Shown here: piece after piece, positions 37,995-47,411 of the stretch
How positions within the stretch are numbered: position 1 is the stretch's first letter
Layout of the letters: each line of letters opens with the position of its first letter
Assembly: GCA_050015095.1 (NCBI GenBank)
Contig: JBEKCC010000001.1
Location: 124,001-188,000, forward strand
Source of the DNA: MVRE01 sp015660965
GTDB taxonomy: Archaea > Halobacteriota > Methanomicrobia > Methanomicrobiales > Methanospirillaceae
DNA length: 64,000 nucleotides
Reading direction: 5' to 3'
Notes under the pieces: model-generated
What the model was told of the DNA's origin: nothing
What the model saw: the letters and a program-made list of their open reading frames with translations, nothing else
Database searches by the model: none
Translations under genes and position numbers: made by a program

Positions 37995-38537
37995 TTATTC
38001 CTCAGAATTTTTACTTTCCTTCCCTTTTGAAACTGCAACTTTTGCAAATCTTATAACTTTTTCATGCATCCGATACCCATGAGAGACTTCATCAATTACA
38101 GTACCCTCATCATAGTCTGATGGTATATGCGAAATTGCTTCATGCTCTGCAGGGTTGAATTTTTTTAAGAGCGATTCTATAGGTGTGATGCCGTACCGTT
38201 GTATAATGGCAGATGAGAGCTCTCGAATTTGATTGAGACCTTCACGCAAATGATTGTCATCAGATTGGACAGCACGCTCTAAATTGTCAATTACTTCAAG
38301 CATATCGATAGCAAACCGTTCAATTGCAATTTGCGTTATATTCTCGCGTTCTCGGGATGCTCTTTTCTTGTAGTTATCGAAATCTGCAGCGAGCCTTAAA
38401 AATCGATCATTTAGTTCATCATATCGTTTTTTCAGCTCGTCAAGCTCTGACACTTCTGGAGATGGCTGTTCTGTTTCTGACTTATTAATATCAGAAATAT
38501 CTATCGGATCTACGGAGTTGTTTGCATCCTCTCCCAT
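37995..38537 (-). CDS. grpE: Nucleotide exchange factor GrpE
   Basis: About 180 residues from the ATG at 38537; earlier ATGs at 38561 and 38549 exist. The upstream TATA box (38582-38590) would place transcription start around 38560, which argues for one of the later ATGs. Seen: an acidic N-terminus, a long helix (LKKRYDELNDRFLRLAADFDNYKKRASRERENI) and the C-terminal beta domain (GITPIESLLKKFNPAEHEAI, GYRMHEKVIRFAKVAVSKG). Known: GrpE dimers release ADP from DnaK and may sense temperature. Confidence 0.93.
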   Translation of the reverse strand: MGEDANNSVDPIDISDINKSETEQPSPEVSELDELKKRYDELNDRFLRLAADFDNYKKRASRERENITQIAIERFAIDMLEVIDNLERAVQSDDNHLREGLNQIRELSSAIIQRYGITPIESLLKKFNPAEHEAISHIPSDYDEGTVIDEVSHGYRMHEKVIRFAKVAVSKGKESKNSEE

Positions 38538-38581
38538 ACTACATCCCATTCGATGTTCCAATATCTATAGTATTGTAGTTC

Positions 38582-38590
38582 TATATAAAC
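38582..38590 (-). promoter_or_regulatory. TATA box of grpE-dnaK-dnaJ
   Basis: Minus-strand GTTTATATA. Transcription would begin about 25 bases further on, close to the first ATG of grpE, so the mRNA has almost no leader. No HrcA-type inverted repeat was seen in 38562-38832. Confidence 0.45.
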
Positions 38591-38732
38591 TTTGACTTTA
38601 AGCATAATTAATAACCGTCAAATTGTGATTATTTTGGGTAAAATCCAAAGAATTCTCTCTCAAATCCAAATTAGAGAGAAATTTTAAGTTTTTTAATCAA
38701 ATTGAGGTTATGCTATAAAAAAATATAATTGA

Positions 38733-38742
38733 TTATATAAAT
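38733..38742 (+). promoter_or_regulatory. TATA box of purH
   Basis: TTATATAAAT about 95 bases before the purH start, in the AT-rich divergent region with grpE. The predicted leader is about 65-70 bases. Confidence 0.4.
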
Positions 38743-38832
38743 TATTCCAGTCAAAAAGTGTTATAAGTAGATAACTAAGTTTTCTTTCCCCTTCTTTAAC
38801 TAGCATACTTTTTTTCCATTATAGCGTAATTA

Positions 38833-40323
38833 ATGACTATGAAGTGGGCACTTCTCTCAGTTTGGGATAAATCAGGTATAATAGATCTTGCACGAGCACT
38901 CATAAATAAAAAATTTGGTATTATGAGTTCTGGTGGGACTGGGAAAATACTGGGAGAAGCGAATATAAAATTTACCGAAGTTTCGAATTATACTGGCTTT
39001 CCCGAAATGATGGATGGTAGAGTAAAGACTCTTCACCCGAAAGTGCACGGTGGACTTTTAGGTCGCAGACCAGTTGACGATGCAGTTATGAAAAAATATG
39101 GGATTAACCGTATCGATTTTTTAGTTGTAAATCTCTATCCATTCGAAAAGATGGCAGCAAAATCATTGGGGCTCGATCAACTTATTGAGTATATTGATGT
39201 CGGGGGGCCTGCAATGATACGTGCTGCAGCAAAAAATTTTAAAGATGTTGCAGTGGTGGTCGATCCATCTGATTATCCTATGGTGATAAAGATCCTTAAT
39301 AATGGAGATTTCACATTAGAGCAACGGCAAAATCTTGCAAAAAAAGCATTCGCTCGAACTGCAGCATATGATGCAGCGATAAGTAATCATTTAGAACAAA
39401 TTGATTCTCTATTTCCTGAGACCTTTACAATTCAATTTACTCATGGGAGAACACTACGTTACGGTGAGAATCCACATCAAAAAGCTGCAGTTTATGGGAC
39501 ATCTGGGATCGCTAGTACAGAACCAATACAAGGCAAACAGATGTCATACAATAATTACCTTGATACGAACGCTGCCGTATCACTTCTTAGGGAATTTGAA
39601 CAGTGTGCGGCAATTATTGTTAAGCACAACAATCCTTGTGGAGTTGCAGTCGGAGATAAACTACTTGAAACGTATATTAGTGCCCGTGAAGTTGACCCCG
39701 TTTCAGCTTACGGATCTGTTGTCGCTATAAACCGAGAGACCACGAGGGATGTTGCTGAAGAGATAAATTCAACCTATGTTGAGGTCGTTATTGCGCCATC
39801 TTATTCTAGTGACGCACTCTCCATTTTGAAGAAGAAAGAAAATATGCGTGTCCTTATCCTTTCCGAACCATCGATCCATGATGAGATTCGGAGTATTGAT
39901 GGAGGCGTTCTCGTTCAAAGGACTCCTCAATATCAGGAACACTGGAAAGTAATAACTGATCGGGATCCAACTTCTGAAGAAATGCAAGCCCTTCAACTTG
40001 CATGGAAAGTTTGCAAACACACTCGCAGCAACACGATTATCTTTGCAAATTCTCACAGAACATTAGGAATTGGTGCTGGACAAATGAGTCGAGTTGATGC
40101 AGCTAAAATTGCGATTAGTAAAGCTTGTTCAACGTTGATGGGGTCTGCAGTTGCATCTGACGCATTCCTTCCATTCCCGGATACGCTTGAAGTTGCAGCA
40201 AAGGCTGGTGCAACGGCTCTTGTCCAACCTGGAGGCTCAATCCGTGATGATGAAGTTATTGCAGCAGCAAACCGTTTGAACATGGCAATGATTTTTACGG
40301 GCGTACGCTACTTTAGGCACTGA
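38833..40323 (+). CDS. purH: Bifunctional purine biosynthesis protein PurH
   Basis: 496 residues. The N-terminal IMP cyclohydrolase domain has SSGGTGKIL near residue 34, GFPEMMDGRVKTLHPKVHGGLL near 55 and VNLYPF. The C-terminal AICAR transformylase has RYGENPHQKAA near 210, the catalytic KHNNPCGVAVG near 268 and GAGQMSRVDA near 420. Known: the last two steps of IMP synthesis. Many archaea use PurP and PurO instead, so the presence of PurH is worth noting, though it is known in methanogens. An ATG two codons further in is an alternative start. Complete. Confidence 0.96.
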   Translation: MTMKWALLSVWDKSGIIDLARALINKKFGIMSSGGTGKILGEANIKFTEVSNYTGFPEMMDGRVKTLHPKVHGGLLGRRPVDDAVMKKYGINRIDFLVVNLYPFEKMAAKSLGLDQLIEYIDVGGPAMIRAAAKNFKDVAVVVDPSDYPMVIKILNNGDFTLEQRQNLAKKAFARTAAYDAAISNHLEQIDSLFPETFTIQFTHGRTLRYGENPHQKAAVYGTSGIASTEPIQGKQMSYNNYLDTNAAVSLLREFEQCAAIIVKHNNPCGVAVGDKLLETYISAREVDPVSAYGSVVAINRETTRDVAEEINSTYVEVVIAPSYSSDALSILKKKENMRVLILSEPSIHDEIRSIDGGVLVQRTPQYQEHWKVITDRDPTSEEMQALQLAWKVCKHTRSNTIIFANSHRTLGIGAGQMSRVDAAKIAISKACSTLMGSAVASDAFLPFPDTLEVAAKAGATALVQPGGSIRDDEVIAAANRLNMAMIFTGVRYFRH

Positions 40324-40411
40324 TATAACAAAAAAGAATGGAACCCTGTAAAAAATATGTAAATAAGTGCGTCGGCTTTATATTACCGAAAACCGCTAAA
40401 AAAAGAGAAGA

Positions 40412-40786
40412 TTATTTTACCTGAGTCTCTGCAATATCTCCGACAATGGGGACTTTGAACTTCTCTCCTTTGTATGCCTTGAACATCAGAACAAGCCATA
40501 GAATCAGCATAACAATTGCAATCAGTGTTGCAATGAGACTCAGGATTCCCCAAGCACCATATGCACCATACATTCCGGCTCCAAAGAACATCATAGTATA
40601 GATCGTACCGATAATCCAGTAAAGGATCGTAAGCGGAAGGAATGTCAGTACTGACTGCATTGCATGGAATCTTACTGTTTTGTTATCCTTCTCCATCAGG
40701 AAGAATATGATCCCGGTTAACCAGCCTAAAACGTAACATGCAGCAGAGGCTACATTTTCATCCAGTCCAAACGTGGCTTTTACCAT
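40412..40786 (-). CDS. DUF4870-like small membrane protein
   Basis: 124 residues with three or four membrane segments (AACYVLGWLTGIIFFLME; AMQSVLTFLPLTILYWIIGTIYTMMFFGAG; LSLIATLIAIVMLILWLVLMFKAY). The EKDNKTVRFHAMQS segment and the GEKFKVPIVGDIAE end are typical of the DUF4870/Tic20-like family. Function is unknown. The GGAG in TTTGGAGAAAATGCT precedes the ATG. Monocistronic. Confidence 0.8.
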   Translation of the reverse strand: MVKATFGLDENVASAACYVLGWLTGIIFFLMEKDNKTVRFHAMQSVLTFLPLTILYWIIGTIYTMMFFGAGMYGAYGAWGILSLIATLIAIVMLILWLVLMFKAYKGEKFKVPIVGDIAETQVK

Positions 40787-41003
40787 AGCATTTTCTCCAA
40801 ATAATTAGTATACAACGTCTTTTTCCATCTATCTATATAAGATTTTGGAATCATACTGACCTTGAGATAATTGGTTTTTGTGATAGAGATAGATTAGAAA
40901 AATGAAAATACGGGAATTATCTGCCGTTTCAACAACTTTAAATGCTCTTTTTCCAATTTTAAGGCAATAAACGATATAAACTTATATTCTGCGAAGCGGA
41001 TAA

Positions 41004-41216
41004 ATTCCTTTAATCGTTTATGGCTGGAAAGGTCACTGGGTCGGTTATATTATTGCATTGATTATCATATGCATTCTAGTTTTTCTCGTTATGATAATCC
41101 TAGGGATTATTCCATATATCGGAGGGCTACTCTATCTCATAATTTCTCCATTTATTGGGATATTTATTATGCGGTACGTTTACCTACACTATGACAGTGC
41201 CAGAACTGGTGCCTAA
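41004..41216 (+). pseudogene. C-terminal remnant of a small membrane protein
   Basis: In the otherwise gene-free stretch 40787-41308 one frame is open for 70 codons with no start near its beginning. It encodes VYGWKGHWVGYIIALII, a long hydrophobic run, then LGIIPYIGGLLYLIIS and FIMRYVYLHYDSARTGA before a TAA. The composition and the end resemble the C-terminus of DUF4013-like membrane proteins. The front half is missing. Nothing else is seen in this stretch. Confidence 0.4.
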
Positions 41217-41308
41217 ATCAATTTCTTTCTCATTCTTATCTTTACGTATTTACTTAAGATATTAGATTATTCTCAAAAAAAATAGAATAATTATAAAACT
41301 TATGTTTG

Positions 41309-42952
41309 TTACCGTTGAACTGCACCGATATTTGCCTGCTCAACAGTCTTTGCGTACCGTTTTAGTACTCCTTTCAACGACTTTTTTATGGGCTTCCACG
41401 TCTTTTTCCTTTTTTCAATAGTTTTTGTATCCACACAAAGATCAATTCGTTTCTCGAAAAGATCTACTTCAATTTGATCACCCTCTTGAACAAAGGCAAT
41501 GGGGCCACCCACAGCTGCTTCAGGTGCAACATGACCAATGCATGGCCCACGTGTCCCTCCAGAGAATCGGCCATCTGTAACAAGAACGACCTTCGAATAT
41601 CGCATACCCACGAGTGCTGATGTTGGTGAGAGCATCTCTGGCATACCTGGTCCTCCTCGAGGTCCTTCATATCGAATTACAATGACGTCACCTTCTTTGA
41701 TCTCTTGGGCAAGGATTCCTTTCATTGCTTTTTGTTCACCGTCATAAACTCGACTTGGTCCTTTATGTTGCCACATTCCTTTATCAACTGCAGCACATTT
41801 TACTACTGCTCCATCTGGCGCAAGAGAGCCTTTAAGGATTTTAAGACCTCCCCCCATATTCACCGGGGATGTTGTGGGTTTAATTACGGACTCATCTTTA
41901 ACCGAAGCTGCTGCTGCGATTTGTTTGATTGTTCTCCCTGACACTGTAGGTGTGTCATCAAGATGTTTTATTAATCTGGTTAAAACCGCCGGAATACCTC
42001 CAGCGCGGTAGAGCGTTTGCATAGAATGAGGTCCTGCCGGTTGCATATCGCAAATATGTGGGATCTCATCAGAAATAGCATTGAAATCATTGAGAGAGAT
42101 ATATATTTTTGCCTCACTTGCTATAGCCATTAAATGTAAAACGGTATTAGTTGAACCACCAAGCGCCATATCCACTCGTATAGCATTTTTCAAACTTTGC
42201 TCTGTAACAATATCTCGTGGTAAAATTTTTTTATTAACAAGAGAGACAACAACCTCACCAGTCTCCCGGGCAATTCGTAACTTCGCAGAATCAACAGCAG
42301 GGATTGCAGCGCAACCGGATAACGACATACCCATGGCTTCGGTCAAACATGCCATTGTATTTGCCGTATACAATCCCTGACAGCTACCACATCCTGGCAT
42401 CGCACTACATTCTAATTCGCATAATACTTCTTCAGTCATTACACCCCCAGCGACCATTCCAACACCTTCAAAAATATCAATAAGTGAGAGTTCCTGACCA
42501 TCCCGGTAGCCAGAAAGCATAGCCCCACCTGTAAGAACAACTGTTGGAATATTGCATCGAACTGCAGCCATAAGCATACCTGGGACTATCTTGTCACAGG
42601 TGCCAATACATACAAGACCGTCAAACCGGTGAGCATCAACCATTAATTCGATTGAATCAGCGATGTTTTCTCTGGATGGCAGTGATGATCGCATTCCTTC
42701 GTGTCCCATAGCGATACCATCACAAATACCAATAGTGCCAAATTCGAAAGGAACACCTCCCGCTGCTGCAATTCCTTCTCGGACTTTTTCTGAAAGCTGT
42801 CGCAGATGTACATGACCCGGTACAATCGTATTGAACGCGTTTGCAATCCCAATAAATGGTAGACTCATCTCTCGATCAGTAATACCAAGAGAGCGAAGTA
42901 GTGAGCGATTTGGTGCTCGCGAATAACCAACTTTGATCTCGTCACTGCGCAT
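41309..42952 (-). CDS. ilvD: Dihydroxy-acid dehydratase
   Basis: 547 residues from the ATG at 42952 (product MRSDEIKVGYSRAPNRSLL), with an AGGTG ribosome site; 16 upstream in-frame codons lack one. Iron-sulfur and active-site motifs are visible: GTCDKIVPGM near residue 106, CSAMPGCGSCQGLYTANTM near 173, and GRFSGGTRGPCIGHVAPEA near 460. Known: converts 2,3-dihydroxy acids to 2-keto acids in isoleucine and valine synthesis; an [Fe-S] enzyme. It stands alone, without other ilv genes. Confidence 0.97.
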   Translation of the reverse strand: MRSDEIKVGYSRAPNRSLLRSLGITDREMSLPFIGIANAFNTIVPGHVHLRQLSEKVREGIAAAGGVPFEFGTIGICDGIAMGHEGMRSSLPSRENIADSIELMVDAHRFDGLVCIGTCDKIVPGMLMAAVRCNIPTVVLTGGAMLSGYRDGQELSLIDIFEGVGMVAGGVMTEEVLCELECSAMPGCGSCQGLYTANTMACLTEAMGMSLSGCAAIPAVDSAKLRIARETGEVVVSLVNKKILPRDIVTEQSLKNAIRVDMALGGSTNTVLHLMAIASEAKIYISLNDFNAISDEIPHICDMQPAGPHSMQTLYRAGGIPAVLTRLIKHLDDTPTVSGRTIKQIAAAASVKDESVIKPTTSPVNMGGGLKILKGSLAPDGAVVKCAAVDKGMWQHKGPSRVYDGEQKAMKGILAQEIKEGDVIVIRYEGPRGGPGMPEMLSPTSALVGMRYSKVVLVTDGRFSGGTRGPCIGHVAPEAAVGGPIAFVQEGDQIEVDLFEKRIDLCVDTKTIEKRKKTWKPIKKSLKGVLKRYAKTVEQANIGAVQR

Positions 42953-43117
42953 ATTACACCTATGTATGAACGAAGTACTCGATATATATGTATCAGGCAT
43001 TATTAAATCACATATGCATGAAGAATTATCTTTACGACGGAATTATGTGTATTAAGTTGATACTATATCATTTTAGTAAATATTAAACAAAAATCCAAAT
43101 TTTCCTTAAAAAAATTC

Positions 43118-44443
43118 TTATGCCGTTTTTGTCTTCTCTAATAATCTAATAAATTCATTTACAAAATTATCTGAAAAATAAGCATGCGTATACGTGCCGA
43201 TGACGTTATGCACAGTCAAACCATCTTTCCCATTTTCTATACCTTTTCCCCGTGAAAGTCGAAAGGTATATCGAGCATCAGAATCCGGTATCAGCTTCGA
43301 GTAATGGAATTCATGTCCACGAATGGACAGACCAGATGGAAGAACCGATGATCCGTCCATACTCTCACCATTAACATAACCGAGTGCCTGAACTCTATCA
43401 GACATCTCAGTTGTGGCTGGGAGTATTCCACACAATTTATAAAATCGATCTGTTGTAATCCCTTCAGTGAGATATATTAGACCCCCGCATTCCGCGTAAA
43501 CGGGCATCCCGCTATTAACTGATTTGCTAAAATCAGAACGGAATCTGGAGATTTCTAACTCCTTGAGATATAACTCAGGATACCCCCCACCGAGGTAAAC
43601 ACCATTCACATCAGGTAATTTATCAGAAAGTGGTGAAAAAAAGACCAGTTCTGCTCCCGCTGAACGAAATCGATCAAGATTATCTTGGTAATAAAAACAA
43701 AACGCTTTGTCCCACGCGATTCCAATTCTTGTTGTGGACTCTTGTTTTATAATTTTTTGTGGCTTTTTATCAAGAGGTAGCGCTTGACGAGCAACGTCAA
43801 GTATTTTACTTATATTGCAGTGCTCTTCAATAAACGATCCTAAATCCAATGTTGGTTCTGTTTCATGTGCCATATGGAGCCCTAGGTGTCGGCTTTTAAT
43901 GGCAAGATCTTTTTTTCTGGGGATCCATCCAAACTCAGGTACCTGAAGAGAGGATTCAATCATCTGTCGGTGATGTTTACTCCCAATTTGGTTGAAAATT
44001 ATGCCGGAGATCGTAATAGTAGGATCATATTCGCGGTAACCTTTGATAAGTGCATGAACACTACGAGACATCCCTTTTGCGTCAACAATGAGTATAATCG
44101 GAGCTCTTAATATTCGAGCAACATGGGCAGTACTCGAGATATCAGAACCATCAACACCATCAAACAAGCCCATTACACCTTCGATGACTGCAATATCAGC
44201 CCCTTCGCTACTATGTAAGAAGGTATCAACACAACCTTGGTCATGCATCATAAATGGATCAAGGTTTCTAGAAAAACGACCACAAATGCGAGTATGATGT
44301 GAAGGGTCAATAAAATCAGGTCCCACTTTAAATGGTTGGATTTTTAAATGTCGAGCCATTAGCGATGCCATGATACCATCAGCAATGGTAGTCTTACCGC
44401 ATCCACTGTGCGTTCCGGCAATGATAATTCGTGGAATGTTCAT
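43118..44443 (-). CDS. CbiA/CfbB-type a,c-diamide synthase
   Basis: 441 residues. A P-loop near the N-terminus (IIIAGTHSGCGKTTIADGIM), KVGPDFIDP near residue 40, and a C-terminal glutaminase domain with the cysteine in AECGGLIYLTEG and the histidine in GTYTHAYF. Known: amidates the a and c acetate side chains, either of cobyrinic acid (CbiA) or of Ni-sirohydrochlorin in coenzyme F430 synthesis (CfbB). In a methanogen both are needed and the paralogs are close, so the substrate is uncertain without a tree. No other cfb or cbi gene is nearby. Confidence 0.9.
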   Translation of the reverse strand: MNIPRIIIAGTHSGCGKTTIADGIMASLMARHLKIQPFKVGPDFIDPSHHTRICGRFSRNLDPFMMHDQGCVDTFLHSSEGADIAVIEGVMGLFDGVDGSDISSTAHVARILRAPIILIVDAKGMSRSVHALIKGYREYDPTITISGIIFNQIGSKHHRQMIESSLQVPEFGWIPRKKDLAIKSRHLGLHMAHETEPTLDLGSFIEEHCNISKILDVARQALPLDKKPQKIIKQESTTRIGIAWDKAFCFYYQDNLDRFRSAGAELVFFSPLSDKLPDVNGVYLGGGYPELYLKELEISRFRSDFSKSVNSGMPVYAECGGLIYLTEGITTDRFYKLCGILPATTEMSDRVQALGYVNGESMDGSSVLPSGLSIRGHEFHYSKLIPDSDARYTFRLSRGKGIENGKDGLTVHNVIGTYTHAYFSDNFVNEFIRLLEKTKTA

Positions 44444-44567
44444 TGAATTTAACCGCCAAAAATTGTTGGCTCAATAGAATTCTTGAAATTCAATTTATTT
44501 ATACAATTCACCTAGTCAAACTCTTGATCTTTTTGAAATAAATACTATAAAAAATAAATTGTGTAAT

Positions 44568-45884
44568 TTACGCTTTCTTGCTCCGATACTTAATGATTCC
44601 ATATACTATACCGATAATTGCCGCAAATATTATGATTAGCATTATCGGGTTTGAAAGGATAGCTGCTATGCCACTAGGTGCAACAACATCCACTGGAGCT
44701 TTTAGAGTATCTGAGACATACCAATTATCAAGAGTGTCACGATATCGAATTTCAGAATCAAGACCGTATTCTTTCAGTGTTGCATCACTATTTACACTAA
44801 CCTCATACGATGCAGTAACAGTATCCCCTGGTTTCATATCACCGAGATAAGCGATATCATCGTTGCTTGTGAATGGATCGACAGCACTAATGCTTGCTTG
44901 AGCACTATACGCAGTCGTATCTCCAGTATTTTTATACTGAACTGAGATCACTTTTTTTGCACTAGGATTCATTTCTGCTGCAGATGAGACAATCGTAAAA
45001 TCGATCTTTCCTCCAACGGGTATACCAACAGTATCGCTGAGTGAAGTAACTGTATCCCCATCTTTATTTTCATAAACTACGAAAACGTCGACGGGATATG
45101 TTGAACGTTCTGCATCCTTTTGAACAGTTACCTTATATCGGGTATCTATTGTTGATCCCGATGGAAAATCCCCAATATAAACACTACTATCAGTTGGGAT
45201 TATTGGACTATTCCCATTTTGTACGATTTTCACAACTGCTTTTTTTCCGTCATCAAATCCAATATTTTTAATTTTGAGATTCAGATAGCCCTCAGTTCCA
45301 ACATTTAAATGTTCAGGTTCTGCTGATAGGACTTGAATTGAAATATCAGGTTTAATTTTGATAGGAAGAGATAAGGTTAGATTTGTAGTTCTATAATCGT
45401 ACTCGATAGTATCAGTACCATACTGATTAGCAGTTTCGAGATATGTATAATTGATATTGACTGGGAGATTATACGTCCCAGAAGGGGCATCAGTTGGAAT
45501 CTTTATATGAAAACTGCTCGTAACTGTGCTACCACCGGTAAGATCACCAACCATTTGAGGATCTGATTTAATTATAATAGGGGAATTTCCAGAAGATAAC
45601 GATACCATAAGAAGTTTCGCTGTGTTTGGAAGGTCATCACGATTGATAATACCAGACTGAACGAATTTGAATTGATTAAGACCACTATTCGAAATAATGA
45701 CTGGAAGTGTAGTATCTGTACCTGGATCAAATTCATTAGTACCTGATATATAAACTGAAAGCGATGGACTTCCACTCATATATTTTACACCTGTGTTGAC
45801 AGTTTCAGCACTTGCGGGTGAACCCGCAATTATAACCAATATCATAAATAAAATTGGTATGGTTATCCATTTGCTAATGAACAT
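44568..45884 (-). CDS. Secreted S-layer-like protein with repeated beta domains
   Basis: 438 residues. Signal peptide (ITIPILFMILVIIAGSPASAE), then four Ig-like domains of the CARDB/COG1361 kind, recognisable from PVIISNSGLNQFKFV, LNLKIKNIGFDDGKKAVVKIV and ISVQYKNTGDTTAYSAQASI, each followed by GD.PSGSTIDTRYKVTV-type strands. A C-terminal membrane helix (SNPIMLIIIFAAIIGIVYGII) ends in KYRSKKA. Known: similar archaeal proteins cover the cell envelope and sometimes sit beside export genes; here no transporter is adjacent. Function unknown. Confidence 0.78.
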   Translation of the reverse strand: MFISKWITIPILFMILVIIAGSPASAETVNTGVKYMSGSPSLSVYISGTNEFDPGTDTTLPVIISNSGLNQFKFVQSGIINRDDLPNTAKLLMVSLSSGNSPIIIKSDPQMVGDLTGGSTVTSSFHIKIPTDAPSGTYNLPVNINYTYLETANQYGTDTIEYDYRTTNLTLSLPIKIKPDISIQVLSAEPEHLNVGTEGYLNLKIKNIGFDDGKKAVVKIVQNGNSPIIPTDSSVYIGDFPSGSTIDTRYKVTVQKDAERSTYPVDVFVVYENKDGDTVTSLSDTVGIPVGGKIDFTIVSSAAEMNPSAKKVISVQYKNTGDTTAYSAQASISAVDPFTSNDDIAYLGDMKPGDTVTASYEVSVNSDATLKEYGLDSEIRYRDTLDNWYVSDTLKAPVDVVAPSGIAAILSNPIMLIIIFAAIIGIVYGIIKYRSKKA

Positions 45885-46008
45885 GATTTTTCACGTCGTC
45901 TTTTAAGATTTCTTTTCTAATTTGAACGTAATAGTTGATAGGTTAATCGCTAGAGTATAACAAAATTTGGTAAATAAAAATAAATATTGCGCATCGTAAT
46001 AAAATGCT

Positions 46009-46761
46009 ATGAAATTATTAGATCCAAAACTGCTTGTTCTTTTCATCATCTATTTATTATTAATCGCTGGATGTGTAGCTCCTCCAAAACCAGGAACATC
46101 GCCTTCATCATATCCGGGTTCATCAGGATCTGCCCAGGGCATTGAAGCTTTAACGCCAACACCAGAGTATGTTACTCAAGCAACACTATTTTCGACGGTG
46201 ACACCAACAGTTCAAGGTCAAGGGTATATTACATTCCCACCGACAACTCCAATAGCTGCTGATTTAAGCTGTCTTATAGATCTCAGGTCATTAGTTGGAT
46301 ACCAGACAACTGCAATTACATTTGACTTGAAAAATCCCCCGATGTATATTAATTATTCGGTCACTCCATCCAATATAACGATTACAAGAACAATAGTTGA
46401 TCCAAACACAAAAGCGGAGTCATTACAATCATGGTCAACTTATAGCCCATATTCATGGTTTGAAGTAACCGTCCGCAATAAAACAAGTGGAAAGATTTAT
46501 CTTCAAGATGGATTTGGAACCCAAAAAGGGTATACTACTTATCTAAATCAAACTCTAAAAGTATTCAATCAGGGAGATCTTCAGATTGAGTATATAAGTA
46601 ATAATATTACAGCGACCGCAGGTATCTGGGTAAAACCATTACAAAATTTTGACAATCGTCAACCGTCAGACTTTTCTGAATGTAAATATTGGGATCATCC
46701 AGTAAACGTATTACCATTTGCGACAGCAACACCGACCCCAACTCAATACGCGACCTCATAA
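46009..46761 (+). CDS. Putative lipoprotein
   Basis: 250 residues. The N-terminus has a hydrophobic stretch ending in a lipobox-like LLLIAGC (Cys22), then a Pro/Ser/Gly/Thr-rich linker (KPGTSPSSYPGSSGS, TPTPEYVTQ). A beta-rich domain follows (LIDLRSLVGYQTTAITFDL, WFEVTVRNKTSGKIYLQDGFG), then a short TPTPTQ end. Not recognised beyond this. Inference: anchored to the outer face of the membrane. It is divergent from the previous surface protein. Confidence 0.7.
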   Translation: MKLLDPKLLVLFIIYLLLIAGCVAPPKPGTSPSSYPGSSGSAQGIEALTPTPEYVTQATLFSTVTPTVQGQGYITFPPTTPIAADLSCLIDLRSLVGYQTTAITFDLKNPPMYINYSVTPSNITITRTIVDPNTKAESLQSWSTYSPYSWFEVTVRNKTSGKIYLQDGFGTQKGYTTYLNQTLKVFNQGDLQIEYISNNITATAGIWVKPLQNFDNRQPSDFSECKYWDHPVNVLPFATATPTPTQYATS

Positions 46762-46865
46762 AATCAATTTCTTTCTGTTTTAATATCATTAACCTCTATA
46801 AAAACGGTGAGTTATTTAAGCGATGAAATCGAGTTAAATAGGCAGGCAATAAAAATTTTATCGAT

Positions 46866-46937
46866 GCCCCGGTAGGGTAGTGGACATCCTAGAAGCCTGC
46901 GGAGCTTTTGACCCGGGTTCAAATCCCGGCCGGGGCG
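46866..46937 (+). tRNA. tRNA-Arg (anticodon GCG)
   Basis: 72 bases, differing from the tRNA-Arg(CCG) at 17047 essentially in the anticodon loop (CTGCGGA, anticodon GCG, codon CGC). All arms pair: GCCCCGG/CCGGGGC, GGGT/ATCC, GAAGC/GCTTT. No CCA encoded. Its 3' end, with the two flanking bases, is identical to the 15-bp att repeat of the integrated element. Confidence 0.95.
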
Positions 46938-47080
46938 TAAATTTTTTTCAAGTCTAACCCAGTTCTCAAACGTGGTTATCTTCACAACCAATAAGGATCA
47001 TACCTTCAAATTACAACGTATCTGTTTGAAGTATTTCAGCCAATTTGTTCCCAATAAGGATGAATGTGCTTACTAGGTAG

Positions 47081-47251
47081 TTAGATGAAATTACAAGATG
47101 TTTTCCTTATGGTACGTCAACAATTTCAGGTAATGGAGGAGAACGTTGGCCAAGCCAAATCGAACTCGCAGGAGCACGGTATCAAGGTAGATACGTAAGC
47201 GGAAATTGCCAAAAAGCTAAAACAATAGATGAACCTTTTTTAGAAAGATGA
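47081..47251 (+). pseudogene. Orphan coding fragment downstream of tRNA-Arg(GCG)
   Basis: The stretch 46940-47411 has no intact gene. One frame is open from just after a TAG at 47078 to a TGA at 47249, without a plausible start. It reads YGTSTISGNGGERWPSQIEL, then AGARYQGRYVSGNCQKAK and ends PFLER. The composition looks like real protein, so this may be the C-terminus of a lost gene. Family not recognised. Its place after a tRNA 3' end would fit the leftover of an old integration. Confidence 0.35.
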
Positions 47252-47411
47252 TAAAATTGTATAATTATATACAGGTCTCAAATAGTCAGAAAGAATAAGA
47301 TCTAACTCTTTTAGTTTATTTCTAAAATTTTAAACAATAGATTTATCTTTCTATCATTATAACAGATTTTTATAACCGAATGTCGGTTGTAATAGTAAAA
47401 AAGGTAATTTT

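Noticed and set aside
46980..47062. Repeated CAATAAGGAT downstream of tRNA-Arg(GCG)
   Set aside because: Only ten bases, AT-rich, and not placed symmetrically around any feature; probably chance.
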